64,000 nucleotides of DNA from Alistipes sp. (GTDB lineage Bacteria > Bacteroidota > Bacteroidia > Bacteroidales > Rikenellaceae), in contig NZ_JAHHQJ010000003.1 of assembly GCF_020026455.1 (NCBI RefSeq), forward strand, positions 1 to 64,000, given 5' to 3'. Below the pieces are notes generated by a model. It ran no database searches, was not told where the DNA came from, and saw nothing but the letters and a program-made list of their open reading frames with translations. Of this stretch, positions 17,259-24,635 are shown piece after piece. Each line of letters opens with the position of its first letter. The first letter of the stretch is position 1. The translations under genes and the position numbers were made by a program.

Positions 17259-19754
17259 CTATTCGAAATCCTCCCGGAACAACCCGTATTTGCGGATCAG
17301 GCGGGAGATCTCGGGATCGAGATTGCCGCGGAATTTCAGGCTCTCGCGCAGTTCCACCGAGTGCAGGAAATATTGCACAGCCTGCTCCTCATCGCCCAGA
17401 CGCGACGCGAGGATGGCCAGCATGTACTGGATGTCGGGTGTCGAACCGGCATTCGGCTCGGCGCGCAGAATGCGGTATGCCGCGGCATCGTAGCCCAGCG
17501 ACATGTAGGCCAGCGCCGTATTGCGGTCCTCGTAGGGACGCAGGATCGTGAGCGCCTCCTCATAGCGCCGCTTCTTGAGCAACTCCACGGCGCGCATGTA
17601 CTCGGTATCGACCTCGGTCGTGTAGACCGTGTCCTGCTGCATGCCGCGACGGTGGAGGTTGAAGCGGAAATCCACGGCGCGCATCTGCGGATAGATCACC
17701 CGGCGCATATACTCGTAAGACTTGGGATATTTCGCCCGGATACGCCATTCGCGGTTATCGGGATTCCCCTCCCACTTCATCATGTCGAGTACCTCCTGCT
17801 TATTGGCTATCAGCGTGTCGGCAGCTGTCAACCGATAGAGTTCGTCCCAGTCCTCGGCCAGCCACTTCGTGCGCAGCAGGTTCGGCAGATCGGGAAGCTG
17901 CTCATCGGCGGACGTGTCGAGCACCTGCCGTCCGTTCTCGTCGAGCGTATAGCTGCCCGAGACCTTGAGCGAGTCGTACAGTGTGCGGAACTCCGACACG
18001 AGCACCCGACGCAGCGCCTCGGCACGTTCCCGGGCCAGGCGCTCGTTTATCTGCCAGCTTCCTTCGGGCGAAGCCGTGGCGCGGAGCGTGATGCTGTCGA
18101 TGATGTAGACCGGATCGGTCATCAGGTCGCGCGTCAGCGAACGCACGGCGGCGATCTGACGGCGATTGACGGTCAGCGTATCCACAAGGGTCGCCTTGCC
18201 CGACGGGAAGGTGAAGAAGAAACGCGCATTGGCCTCGGCGTCGCGCAGCACGATGCGCTGCATGTAGCGCGTCGTTTCATCGAGGAACGTGGTCATCGAA
18301 GCCACATTGTAGGTCAGCGTATCCGACCGGGTGATCCGGTGGCTGCGCCCGCTCCGGTCTTCGACTTTACCGGCCAGGTTGAGATAGAGTTTCGACGTAT
18401 TCTCGTCGGCCTGCACCTGCTCGGTATAGTAATAGTCGATCCGCCCGTCGGGCCGGTAGATCACCGTGTCGAGCCGTGCATTGCCATAATAGGGATGGCG
18501 CACCAGGCGCGCGTAGGCAGCAGGGCTATTTGCCGCCCGCTCGTTATTGCGCCGCAGATCTCCCTCGCTGAGCATGCTGCGCCGCACCTCCGCCGTATCA
18601 AGGGCATTCAGTTCCGCCAGACGGTCGGCGACATACTCCCTGCGGATACGGTATTGCTCCCGGGCGGCGCTGTCTCCGGTTTCGCGCAGCAGTCCTTCGA
18701 TCTTCGGGCGGCGCAGCCCCGTATGGGCGAGCCGCCGGTCAGCCAGCGAACGGACCTTGGCATCGTCGGCCGTATAGACCTCGCCGTAAACACGCCCGGG
18801 AGTCTCCGCCAGCGAACGGATGTAAGCCTCGCGCTCACGCCCCCCGTCGACCGGATATTCACCCTGTACACGGGTATAGATCCCGCCGCCGGGCAGCACG
18901 TCGTCACCCGTGTAAGCATGCCGGTAGCGCGGTGCAAAATAGTCGTTCAAATGGTCAAACTTATTGTCGGCGTCCGGGGTGTAGCTGATCCGGTCCCGCA
19001 CCTTGCGGTCGGTCGTCATGACGTAGCGGCGCAGCCGGGTATGCAGCCGACGGCGTTTCCCGGGAGTCGTCCACCCCACTTCGCTGTCGAACATCGCCTC
19101 CTCGGGCGTCATCCGGTCCAGACGGACTTCGGCATCGGCATACTTCATCCGCTGCTCCGCCACACGGTCCATATAGCGGGAATACCCCTTCAGATCACCG
19201 AAGCACTCGAAGTAATCCGCGCTGTCGACGATCCGCCCGAGGTAATTCTCATAACGTGCATATTCGCGCTGCTGCATCGTCCTGAAGCGGTTGCCGCTGT
19301 AGACCAGCGGATCGAACACCAGCGTGTCCGTCCCCTTGCGCAGCTGCGGATCGACGACCAACTGCCAGTTTCGGTCCTGCAACTCCTGCGGAACCGACAC
19401 AATGAAGTCTACGTTGATCTTGCCGTTGCGCTCCACCAGGTTGCGGAGGTGCGAGGCCGAAATGACCACCTCGTCGATGGACACCGACATCATCTTCTCA
19501 CCCGACAGCGAATCGACGTCCACGGGTGTAATGAAAAGTTCCGTACCGTCCTGCTTGCGGAAGGTAATAACCTTTTGGGTGCTGGCCGTATCGGCGGCCT
19601 GCACCACGGGGTTCTGCGTCGACCGGGCCGGGAGGCTTACCCCGACTTCGGGATCGCTCTTGGCCAGTTTGCGGATATTGCCGCACCCGGTCAGGAATGC
19701 ACCCACGGCAAAGATTGCCGCCGCATACCCCATCCATTCGCGTTGTTTCATCAT
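17259..19754 (-). CDS. OmpA-like outer-membrane lipoprotein with TPR-like C-terminus
   Basis: 831 residues. Lipobox FLTGC with Cys24. Residues of about 100-480 are Arg/Tyr/Asp-rich and unrecognised. Residues of about 500-610 form an OmpA-C-like domain (DSITLRATASPEGSWQINER, then LARERAEALRRVLV), paralogous to that of the 490-residue pilus-operon protein. The last 110 residues (LAYMSLGYDAAAYRILRAEP onward) look like TPR repeats. It is the last gene of a DUF3575 - DUF3868 - OmpA module that repeats the order at the start of the pilus operon, but here the DUF3868 domain is a separate protein. Probably a periplasm-facing scaffold tying an envelope structure to peptidoglycan; its partner is unknown. 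Confidence 0.72.
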   Translation of the reverse strand: MMKQREWMGYAAAIFAVGAFLTGCGNIRKLAKSDPEVGVSLPARSTQNPVVQAADTASTQKVITFRKQDGTELFITPVDVDSLSGEKMMSVSIDEVVISASHLRNLVERNGKINVDFIVSVPQELQDRNWQLVVDPQLRKGTDTLVFDPLVYSGNRFRTMQQREYARYENYLGRIVDSADYFECFGDLKGYSRYMDRVAEQRMKYADAEVRLDRMTPEEAMFDSEVGWTTPGKRRRLHTRLRRYVMTTDRKVRDRISYTPDADNKFDHLNDYFAPRYRHAYTGDDVLPGGGIYTRVQGEYPVDGGREREAYIRSLAETPGRVYGEVYTADDAKVRSLADRRLAHTGLRRPKIEGLLRETGDSAAREQYRIRREYVADRLAELNALDTAEVRRSMLSEGDLRRNNERAANSPAAYARLVRHPYYGNARLDTVIYRPDGRIDYYYTEQVQADENTSKLYLNLAGKVEDRSGRSHRITRSDTLTYNVASMTTFLDETTRYMQRIVLRDAEANARFFFTFPSGKATLVDTLTVNRRQIAAVRSLTRDLMTDPVYIIDSITLRATASPEGSWQINERLARERAEALRRVLVSEFRTLYDSLKVSGSYTLDENGRQVLDTSADEQLPDLPNLLRTKWLAEDWDELYRLTAADTLIANKQEVLDMMKWEGNPDNREWRIRAKYPKSYEYMRRVIYPQMRAVDFRFNLHRRGMQQDTVYTTEVDTEYMRAVELLKKRRYEEALTILRPYEDRNTALAYMSLGYDAAAYRILRAEPNAGSTPDIQYMLAILASRLGDEEQAVQYFLHSVELRESLKFRGNLDPEISRLIRKYGLFREDFE

Positions 19755-19766
19755 CCGGGCAGGCTT

Positions 19767-20264
19767 TTAGTTGCGGGAAACGTCCACCGCACCGTTCACA
19801 TCGACCGTAAAGACCCGCTTGATGCCTCCAGGCGAGGTCTGCACCTGACGCAGTACCAGCGAGGCATCGGCCATCCAACTTTCATAGGGCACCTTCATCT
19901 CATAACGGAATACCTGATCGGTCTCCTTGTCGGCATTGATCGTCATGTAGGGTTGCCGCTCGGCCCAGTAGGCTCCGCTGAGACGGCGGCGGCGCTCCTG
20001 CATGTGCTGCTGATAGCGGCCGTTGATGAGGATGTGGGGAAAGAGTTTCACCGACTTGCGGTCGGGAGTGCTCAGCTCGGGCAGGATCGCCCAGCTCTGC
20101 GAGCGGGTCACGGCATTGCGCGACACCGATATTTCCAGCACCATGTGCAGCTCGCCGCCGCGTTCGGCCAGCACCTTGCGCGTCACGGCGATATCACCCA
20201 CGATCTGGGCGCGGAGCGAAAGCGCCGCAACGAGAAATACGAAGAGAAAGCAGTATTTTTTCAT
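19767..20264 (-). CDS. Stand-alone DUF3868-type periplasmic protein
   Basis: 165 residues with a cleavable signal (MKKYCFLFVFLVAALSLRAQ). The body GDIAVTRKVLAERGGELHMV, then LEISVSRNAVTRSQSWAILP, corresponds in order and character to the N-terminal third of the 490-residue DUF3868/OmpA fusion at 13964-15436, including the RSVKL/LINGR-type strands that follow. It sits 12 bases before the OmpA-lipoprotein gene and 13 bases after the DUF3575 gene, so the three should be co-expressed. Function is unknown; the split architecture suggests that the DUF3868 and OmpA parts work as a pair. Confidence 0.7.
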   Translation of the reverse strand: MKKYCFLFVFLVAALSLRAQIVGDIAVTRKVLAERGGELHMVLEISVSRNAVTRSQSWAILPELSTPDRKSVKLFPHILINGRYQQHMQERRRRLSGAYWAERQPYMTINADKETDQVFRYEMKVPYESWMADASLVLRQVQTSPGGIKRVFTVDVNGAVDVSRN

Positions 20265-20277
20265 GGGACGTGTCGTT

Positions 20278-20877
20278 TTATTTCTTGGAGTTGAACAGGT
20301 AGACGAACGTCACACCAATCTCGGTGGGAATCGGCAGGAAGCGCTTGGTGTCGACGTAAGACTTGGGCTTCGGGCCGTTGACCGGCTCGGTATGATAGCT
20401 CAGGCGGGCCAGTCCGGCGCCGGCCGAAAGTTCGAGATTCCAGTGGGGGCTGACGTAAAACTGGTAACCGATGCTGATGCCCGCGCCGACGAACGAACCT
20501 TTGTAATAGTTGGTCTGCAAGCCCTTCAATATCCGGTCGCCGATAAACGGGAGTTTGAAGCCGCCGACCTCGAACTTGCCGCCGATGGCGTGCACCCCGA
20601 AAAACAGGCGCGTGTACTTCTCGGTCACCCAGTAGCGATACTCGGGGCGGATGAACCAATGCTGGATCTTATTGTCGGAACCGATGGTCCAGGGATTGTA
20701 GTTGGCTGTAAAGCCCAGCGTGGAGTGTTTGCTGACGGCCAGTTCGGCTCCGATGTTCGGAGTTGTGGCAATCCAGTAGAGCAGATTGGTCTTCACGGCC
20801 ACCTGCTGCGCCGATGCTCCGGCCCAGCAGCACACGGCCAAAAGAAGTACCGGAAGGATCTTCTTATTCATATTCAT
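20278..20877 (-). CDS. DUF3575 outer-membrane protein (second copy)
   Basis: 199 residues from the ATG at 20877 (an ATG at 20871 is equally usable). Signal MNMNKKILPVLLLAVCCWAG then ASAQ. QVAVKTNLLYWIATTPNIGA is the DUF3575 signature, and WNLELSAGAGLARLSY parallels WNLEAALGLGYARVIY of the pilus-operon copy, so the two are paralogues. The alternating aromatic pattern and the terminal VTFVYLF strand fit an eight-strand-type barrel. First gene of the DUF3575 - DUF3868 - OmpA module. Unlike its paralogue it has no homopolymer in its signal peptide codons. Confidence 0.82.
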   Translation of the reverse strand: MNMNKKILPVLLLAVCCWAGASAQQVAVKTNLLYWIATTPNIGAELAVSKHSTLGFTANYNPWTIGSDNKIQHWFIRPEYRYWVTEKYTRLFFGVHAIGGKFEVGGFKLPFIGDRILKGLQTNYYKGSFVGAGISIGYQFYVSPHWNLELSAGAGLARLSYHTEPVNGPKPKSYVDTKRFLPIPTEIGVTFVYLFNSKK

Positions 20878-20920
20878 AGACACACAAATTGATTCGTGTT
20901 TGCACCTGTCCAAACTGGTT

Positions 20921-20952
20921 CAAAAGTCTCTTCCCTTCGCCATTTCAGACAA
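20921..20952 (-). promoter_or_regulatory. Probable promoter of the second DUF3575 module
   Basis: On the minus strand TTG (20952-20950), 21 bases, then GACTTTTG (20928-20921), one mismatch to TAnnTTTG. Transcription would start about 35-40 bases upstream of the ATG at 20877. Confidence 0.45.
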
Positions 20953-21171
20953 TTATCGGTGCAAAATTGGACATAAAACACAAAAATATATGTATCATAT
21001 ATCTCACACCGCTCCAAAAAATTCGAAAAGCCCTGCCCTGAAACTTACAGGGCCGAAATCATCGTCTTCCAGCTGCGGCCGGAGGCGCTTGCCCCGGCCG
21101 AAAATCGGCCCCTCCGGAGGTCGCGACGACGCAATTTCGGAAACGCACCCTCAGAAGCCCCCGAACATCCG
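20953..21171. other. Intergenic region upstream of second DUF3575 module
   Basis: Between the module promoter and the terminator of the sigma-factor unit I see no gene or conserved element. The segment is GC-rich apart from an A/T-rich stretch at about 20970-21025. Confidence 0.5.
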
Positions 21172-21200
21172 AAAAATGAAGGGCGCCTCACGGCGCCCTT
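21172..21200 (-). terminator. Terminator of the ECF sigma unit
   Basis: Minus-strand hairpin with perfect 9-base arms (AAGGGCGCC, 4-base loop, GGCGCCCTT; 21179-21200) followed after two bases by five T (21176-21172). It lies 19 bases beyond the stop of the 49-codon ORF. Confidence 0.8.
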
Positions 21201-21219
21201 CCCCATCAAAAATTAACCC

Positions 21220-21369
21220 TTAAAAATTATCCCCTTTTCGGAAGACCTCCGAGAGATAGTGGTGCAGATAGTACAAATCCGCGTCACCTTGTATCACCTC
21301 CCGCATCATTAGGTCTTCGTCCTCGGAGATGCCGTTGTTTGAAACCTCGTTTTTGTCAATTTCCTCCAT
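21220..21369 (-). CDS. Small acidic protein, 49 residues, downstream of ECF sigma gene
   Basis: ATG at 21369, TAA ending at 21220. The product begins MEEIDKNEVSNNGISEDEDL and ends YLSEVFRKGDNF: an acidic, hydrophilic N-terminal half, then MMREVIQGDADLYYLHHYL with hydrophobic spacing suitable for a helix. It has no signal peptide or membrane segment. It lies 61 bases after the sigma-factor stop and 19 bases before a strong terminator, so it is probably translated from the same mRNA. I do not recognise the family. It could be a small regulator of the sigma factor, but that is only position-based inference. Confidence 0.5.
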   Translation of the reverse strand: MEEIDKNEVSNNGISEDEDLMMREVIQGDADLYYLHHYLSEVFRKGDNF

Positions 21370-21430
21370 AGGCTTTAGTTTTAGCTTGCGTCTATATAAC
21401 GCAACCCACCCGGGGAATATTGTGCGAGGC

Positions 21431-22015
21431 TCAACTCAAGATCAGATTTTTTTCTTTAATCATCCGCCTCAGGTTGATCAGCGCATAGCGCATGCGTCCC
21501 AGTGCCGTATTGATGCTCACATCGGTCTGCTCGGCGATCTCCTTGAAGCTCAATCCCGAAAAGTAACGCATGATGACCACCTCTCTCTGCTCGGCGGGCA
21601 ACAGTTCGACCAGCGCCCGCACGTCGCGTTCGATCTGGTCGCAGACCATCGAATCCTCAACCGTACGCTCGGCCAACTTCAGCGTCCCGAGCACGTCGTA
21701 GCCGGCCTCGGCCTCGCTCACCGATTTGTTCTGCCGCTGTGCCCGGAAATGGTCGATCACCTGGTTGTGCGCGATGCGCAGAATCCACGAAAGGAACTTC
21801 CCGTTATCGGTATAACGGCCGTCATCGATCACGCGAACGGCTTTGATAAACGTCTCCTGGAAAATATCATCGGCCACGTCACGGTCCTTGACCATCATGC
21901 CGATGTAATCCCGTACGCGACGGCTATGGCGTTCGATGAGCTCCGAAATGGCGCTACGGTCACCTGAAAGGTAGTGATTAAGCAATACCTGGTCACTTAA
22001 TACTTGCACGTTCAT
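21431..22015 (-). CDS. ECF-type RNA polymerase sigma factor
   Basis: 194 residues from the ATG at 22015 (the frame extends to a TTG at 22030). Region 2: SAISELIERHSRRVRDYIGM, then DRDVADDIFQETFIKAVRVI and SWILRIAHNQVIDHFRAQRQ. Region 4: LPAEQREVVIMRYFSGLSFK, then EIAEQTDVSINTALGRMRYA, a helix-turn-helix for the -35-type element. This is the plain SigW/RpoE-like cytoplasmic form, without a FecI-type operon. No anti-sigma gene with a membrane segment follows, only the 49-codon ORF. A promoter with a 20-base spacer lies about 130 bases upstream. The regulon cannot be read from the sequence. Confidence 0.9.
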   Translation of the reverse strand: MNVQVLSDQVLLNHYLSGDRSAISELIERHSRRVRDYIGMMVKDRDVADDIFQETFIKAVRVIDDGRYTDNGKFLSWILRIAHNQVIDHFRAQRQNKSVSEAEAGYDVLGTLKLAERTVEDSMVCDQIERDVRALVELLPAEQREVVIMRYFSGLSFKEIAEQTDVSINTALGRMRYALINLRRMIKEKNLILS

Positions 22016-22154
22016 ACTCTTGTTTCTCAAATTTTAGTTACTAAGAGTAGATTTCTTTCCCGATAGGCGATCCTTTTTATTAGTTGTCTGAAGTCGTTAC
22101 AATCCGTTTTGTTCGGGCCTTGCGAAACATCGGAGTTTCCGGAGGCTTTGTGTT

Positions 22155-22186
22155 GCAAGGTAAGTACTTTTTCCGGAAATACCAAA
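22155..22186 (-). promoter_or_regulatory. Promoter of the ECF sigma gene
   Basis: Minus strand: TTTG (22186-22183), 20 bases, TACCTTGC (22162-22155), close to TAnnTTTG. It gives a leader of about 130 bases before the ATG at 22015. Confidence 0.5.
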
Positions 22187-22342
22187 TTTTTCTACTCCGC
22201 CGGCAATATCCCGGCACAAATTTTTTCAGCCCGGAACAGACAAAATCCATGCCAGAAATACCCCGCAGGCGGACAAAAGGGAATCCCCTCGTCCGGCGAA
22301 CCGCCAAAAACAACCGTTGAAATTCTGCCCGGCCGTGCCCCG
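22187..22342. other. Gap between sigma promoter and metal-transporter gene
   Basis: No gene is supported here and no convincing terminator for the transporter gene (stop at 22343) was found. Confidence 0.45.
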
Positions 22343-23242
22343 CTATTTCAGCGGCTCCACGTGGATGGCGATCATCGTACCCTCGCCGAAGCGGGCACGC
22401 AGGCGGCGTTCGATCTCGACCGTCAGGGCGTGGGAGCGCGCCACGGTCATCGCCCCGTCCATCCGGACATGCACTTCGATGGCGATCGCAGCCCCGATAC
22501 GTCGGGTCCGCAGGTTGTGCGGCCGGCATACCTCGGGATCGGCCGTCACAATGCGCAGAATCTCCTCCTCCACATCGGCCGGGAGCGAACGCTCCAGCAG
22601 TTCGTTCAATCCCGTGCGGACCAGATCGAAGGCCACCTTGAAGATGAACACCGCCACAACGAGCGCAGCGATGGGATCGGCGATACGCCACTCCTGGCCC
22701 AGGAAATAGGCACAGGCGATGCCGACGAGCGTCCCCAGCGACGACAGGGCATCGCTGCGGTGGTGCCAGGCATTGGCCACGACACTCGGACTGTCAACCG
22801 CGCGGCCTTCACGGACCGTGTAGCGGTAGAGCATCTCCTTGATGAGGATCGACACCCCGGCCGCCACGAGGGCCACCAGCCCCGGCCGGGGCAGCAACCC
22901 GCCGTCGACCACGATACGGATGTCGCGGATGCTGCCGGCGAGAATCCCTCCCCCGACGATCCCCAGTGCAAGGCTTATGATGATCGTGGCAAGGGTTTCG
23001 TACTTCCCGTGGCCGTAATCGTGGCCGTCGTCGCGGGGCTTGGCGGAGATCCGCGCAAAGGCGATCACCACCACATCGGTCGCCAGATCGGAGAACGAGT
23101 GGACGGCATCGGCCACCATCGCCCCGCTCCGCCCGACGATTCCGGCGGCAAGTTTCAGCACAGACAACACCAGGTTGACCACGAACCCCACAAAGGTCAC
23201 GCGGTAGATTTTACGTTTCCGGATTTCCGCTTCGCTGGACAT
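22343..23242 (-). CDS. Cation diffusion facilitator (CDF) metal efflux transporter
   Basis: 299 residues. Six hydrophobic segments span residues of about 15-205. The metal-site motifs are visible: SGAMVADAVHSFSDLATD (helix 2; H and D ligands) and ANAWHHRSDALSSLGTLVG (helix 5; HxxxD). The HDYGHGKYETLA motif follows helix 2, as in the Zn/Fe/Mn group. The cytoplasmic C-terminal domain (about 210-299; RTRRIGAAIAIEVHVRMDGA) is complete. Members exchange protons for Zn2+, Fe2+ or Mn2+ at the inner membrane; the metal cannot be fixed by eye. Monocistronic with its own -7 box. Confidence 0.93.
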   Translation of the reverse strand: MSSEAEIRKRKIYRVTFVGFVVNLVLSVLKLAAGIVGRSGAMVADAVHSFSDLATDVVVIAFARISAKPRDDGHDYGHGKYETLATIIISLALGIVGGGILAGSIRDIRIVVDGGLLPRPGLVALVAAGVSILIKEMLYRYTVREGRAVDSPSVVANAWHHRSDALSSLGTLVGIACAYFLGQEWRIADPIAALVVAVFIFKVAFDLVRTGLNELLERSLPADVEEEILRIVTADPEVCRPHNLRTRRIGAAIAIEVHVRMDGAMTVARSHALTVEIERRLRARFGEGTMIAIHVEPLK

Positions 23243-23261
23243 AGTCGAACAATGTAAGGTT

Positions 23262-23269
23262 CAAAAGTA
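23262..23269 (-). promoter_or_regulatory. -7 box for the CDF gene
   Basis: Minus strand TACTTTTG, an exact TAnnTTTG match, 19 bases upstream of the ATG at 23242, leaving a very short leader. The -33 region is weak (GTG at 20-base spacing). Confidence 0.45.
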
Positions 23270-23410
23270 GAAAAAAATTTCCAGAAAACACATCCCCAAC
23301 CGCCGTTTCCGATTGCAGACGCTTGCCGCCGCAGCGATCATCCGCCGATTTGCGGGACGGCATGCCCCAATCCTCGCAGCTGGAACAGCAACAGGGAGAG
23401 CTGCAAGCGC

Positions 23411-23445
23411 AAAAAAATCCGTGGAATCTTGCGACTCCACGGATT
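23411..23445 (-). terminator. Terminator of the GH18 PUL
   Basis: Minus strand: perfect 10-base stem (AATCCGTGGA with its complement; 23436-23445 and 23416-23425), 10-base loop, then a T-run (complement of the seven A at 23411-23417). It is 20 bases past the stop of the LamG lipoprotein gene and closes the PUL transcript. Confidence 0.88.
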
Positions 23446-23465
23446 GGAAACATTCAGAGGCGGAA

Positions 23466-24617
23466 TTACATCCACTTCGTATCGATCATCTGCGGCTGAG
23501 AGCTACCGCCGATGGCATCGTATCCGTGACCGGTGAGGTCCTTGACGCGGTTGCCGCCTGCAGCAACCTCCCACTCGTTCATGCGCCAGTAGGCCAACAG
23601 ACCATCCGATGCGGGATCGACATAGTTCATGTTGTTGGCGATCTCCGACTGCGAGAGGGCACGGGTCCATACGCGGCACTCGGCAACATAGCCATCGAGA
23701 GGACGTCCGCCGCCATAAGAAGCTCCAAGGTAGAACCCGCCCGAGTTGTCGCTGGTGAGATTGATCGTCTCACCCTGCGTGGCCACACCGGTGGCATACT
23801 GTCCGTCGATGTAGATGTCCCAGCTCGAGCCGGTCCATACGGCAGCCACATGATACCAAGTGTCGGTTGCGAAGGGTTTGTCGGCAGCTGCGGGCTGGTA
23901 GTCGCCGTGGCAGATCTGCAGGCAGTTGTTGGGGATCTTCACATCGCCGAAACGGACTCCGCACTCACCCTCGATACCCATGATCGAGCTGATGTAGGGG
24001 TCATACGGCTGGAAGTTCTTCACATAGACGCGCGTCTCCAGCGTCAACTCCTTGAGGGCCGAGAGATCCGAATTTTCCTGGAACTTCGCCACGTTGTAGA
24101 TGTTCGATCCGCCCAGATAGATGGCCTTGCTGATCACAGGGGTCTTGAGCACCAGAAAGAGGGTGCGGCTGGGCTCGAGTATGCTGAGCGACCCCGACAC
24201 CGACTTGATGCTGATGGGCACGCAGTAGGTGACTCCCTCCTTGAAGGCATCCATCGAGTTGAGCGAGAATACCACCTCCGAAGAAGTGCTGTAACCGGCC
24301 AGGATGCTGGCTTCGTTGGTACTGAGGCTGAAGCTCTCCAGGGGCGGCAGCTGATAGTTCTTGCCGTATTGGGCATTGTAGCCTTCGAGCAATTCGGGGC
24401 ACACGGCCAATTCGACATTGACGGCATGGTCGACAACGACCGACGACGATACGGTGAAGGAGGCCTTGGCAGGCAGTTCATCGATGGTCATCGAGCGATC
24501 GGGACGCACCTGCGCGTCAGTCATGTACAATGCAGGATATGTATCTGCCGAATCCTGGCAACCCGTCAATACGGCAGTCATCAACATCAGCGGGGTCAAC
24601 AATTTATGCAGTTTCAT
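23466..24617 (-). CDS. DUF1735 + LamG glycan-binding lipoprotein (PUL)
   Basis: 383 residues. Lipobox AVLTGC with Cys20. Residues of about 28-150 are a DUF1735 domain (KASFTVSSSVVVDHAVNVEL). Residues of about 165-383 form a LamG/concanavalin-A-like jelly roll (ETRVYVKNF, then GEIN-type strands with WYHVAAVWTGSSWDIYIDG and CRVWTRALSQSEI). Such proteins are surface glycan-binding proteins next to SusC/SusD. It is the last gene of the GH18 PUL, 18 bases after the endoglycosidase, and shares DUF1735 with it. No catalytic residues are recognisable, so binding rather than hydrolysis is the likely role. Confidence 0.82.
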   Translation of the reverse strand: MKLHKLLTPLMLMTAVLTGCQDSADTYPALYMTDAQVRPDRSMTIDELPAKASFTVSSSVVVDHAVNVELAVCPELLEGYNAQYGKNYQLPPLESFSLSTNEASILAGYSTSSEVVFSLNSMDAFKEGVTYCVPISIKSVSGSLSILEPSRTLFLVLKTPVISKAIYLGGSNIYNVAKFQENSDLSALKELTLETRVYVKNFQPYDPYISSIMGIEGECGVRFGDVKIPNNCLQICHGDYQPAAADKPFATDTWYHVAAVWTGSSWDIYIDGQYATGVATQGETINLTSDNSGGFYLGASYGGGRPLDGYVAECRVWTRALSQSEIANNMNYVDPASDGLLAYWRMNEWEVAAGGNRVKDLTGHGYDAIGGSSQPQMIDTKWM

Positions 24618-24635
24618 CTCTTTTACGAATTAAAG

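Noticed and set aside
17361..20294. Very long open frame on the plus strand opposite the OmpA-lipoprotein module
   Set aside because: Its translation is His/Arg/Val-rich with no signal, domain or promoter. It mirrors the GC-rich codons of the three minus-strand genes that have clear signal peptides and domains.
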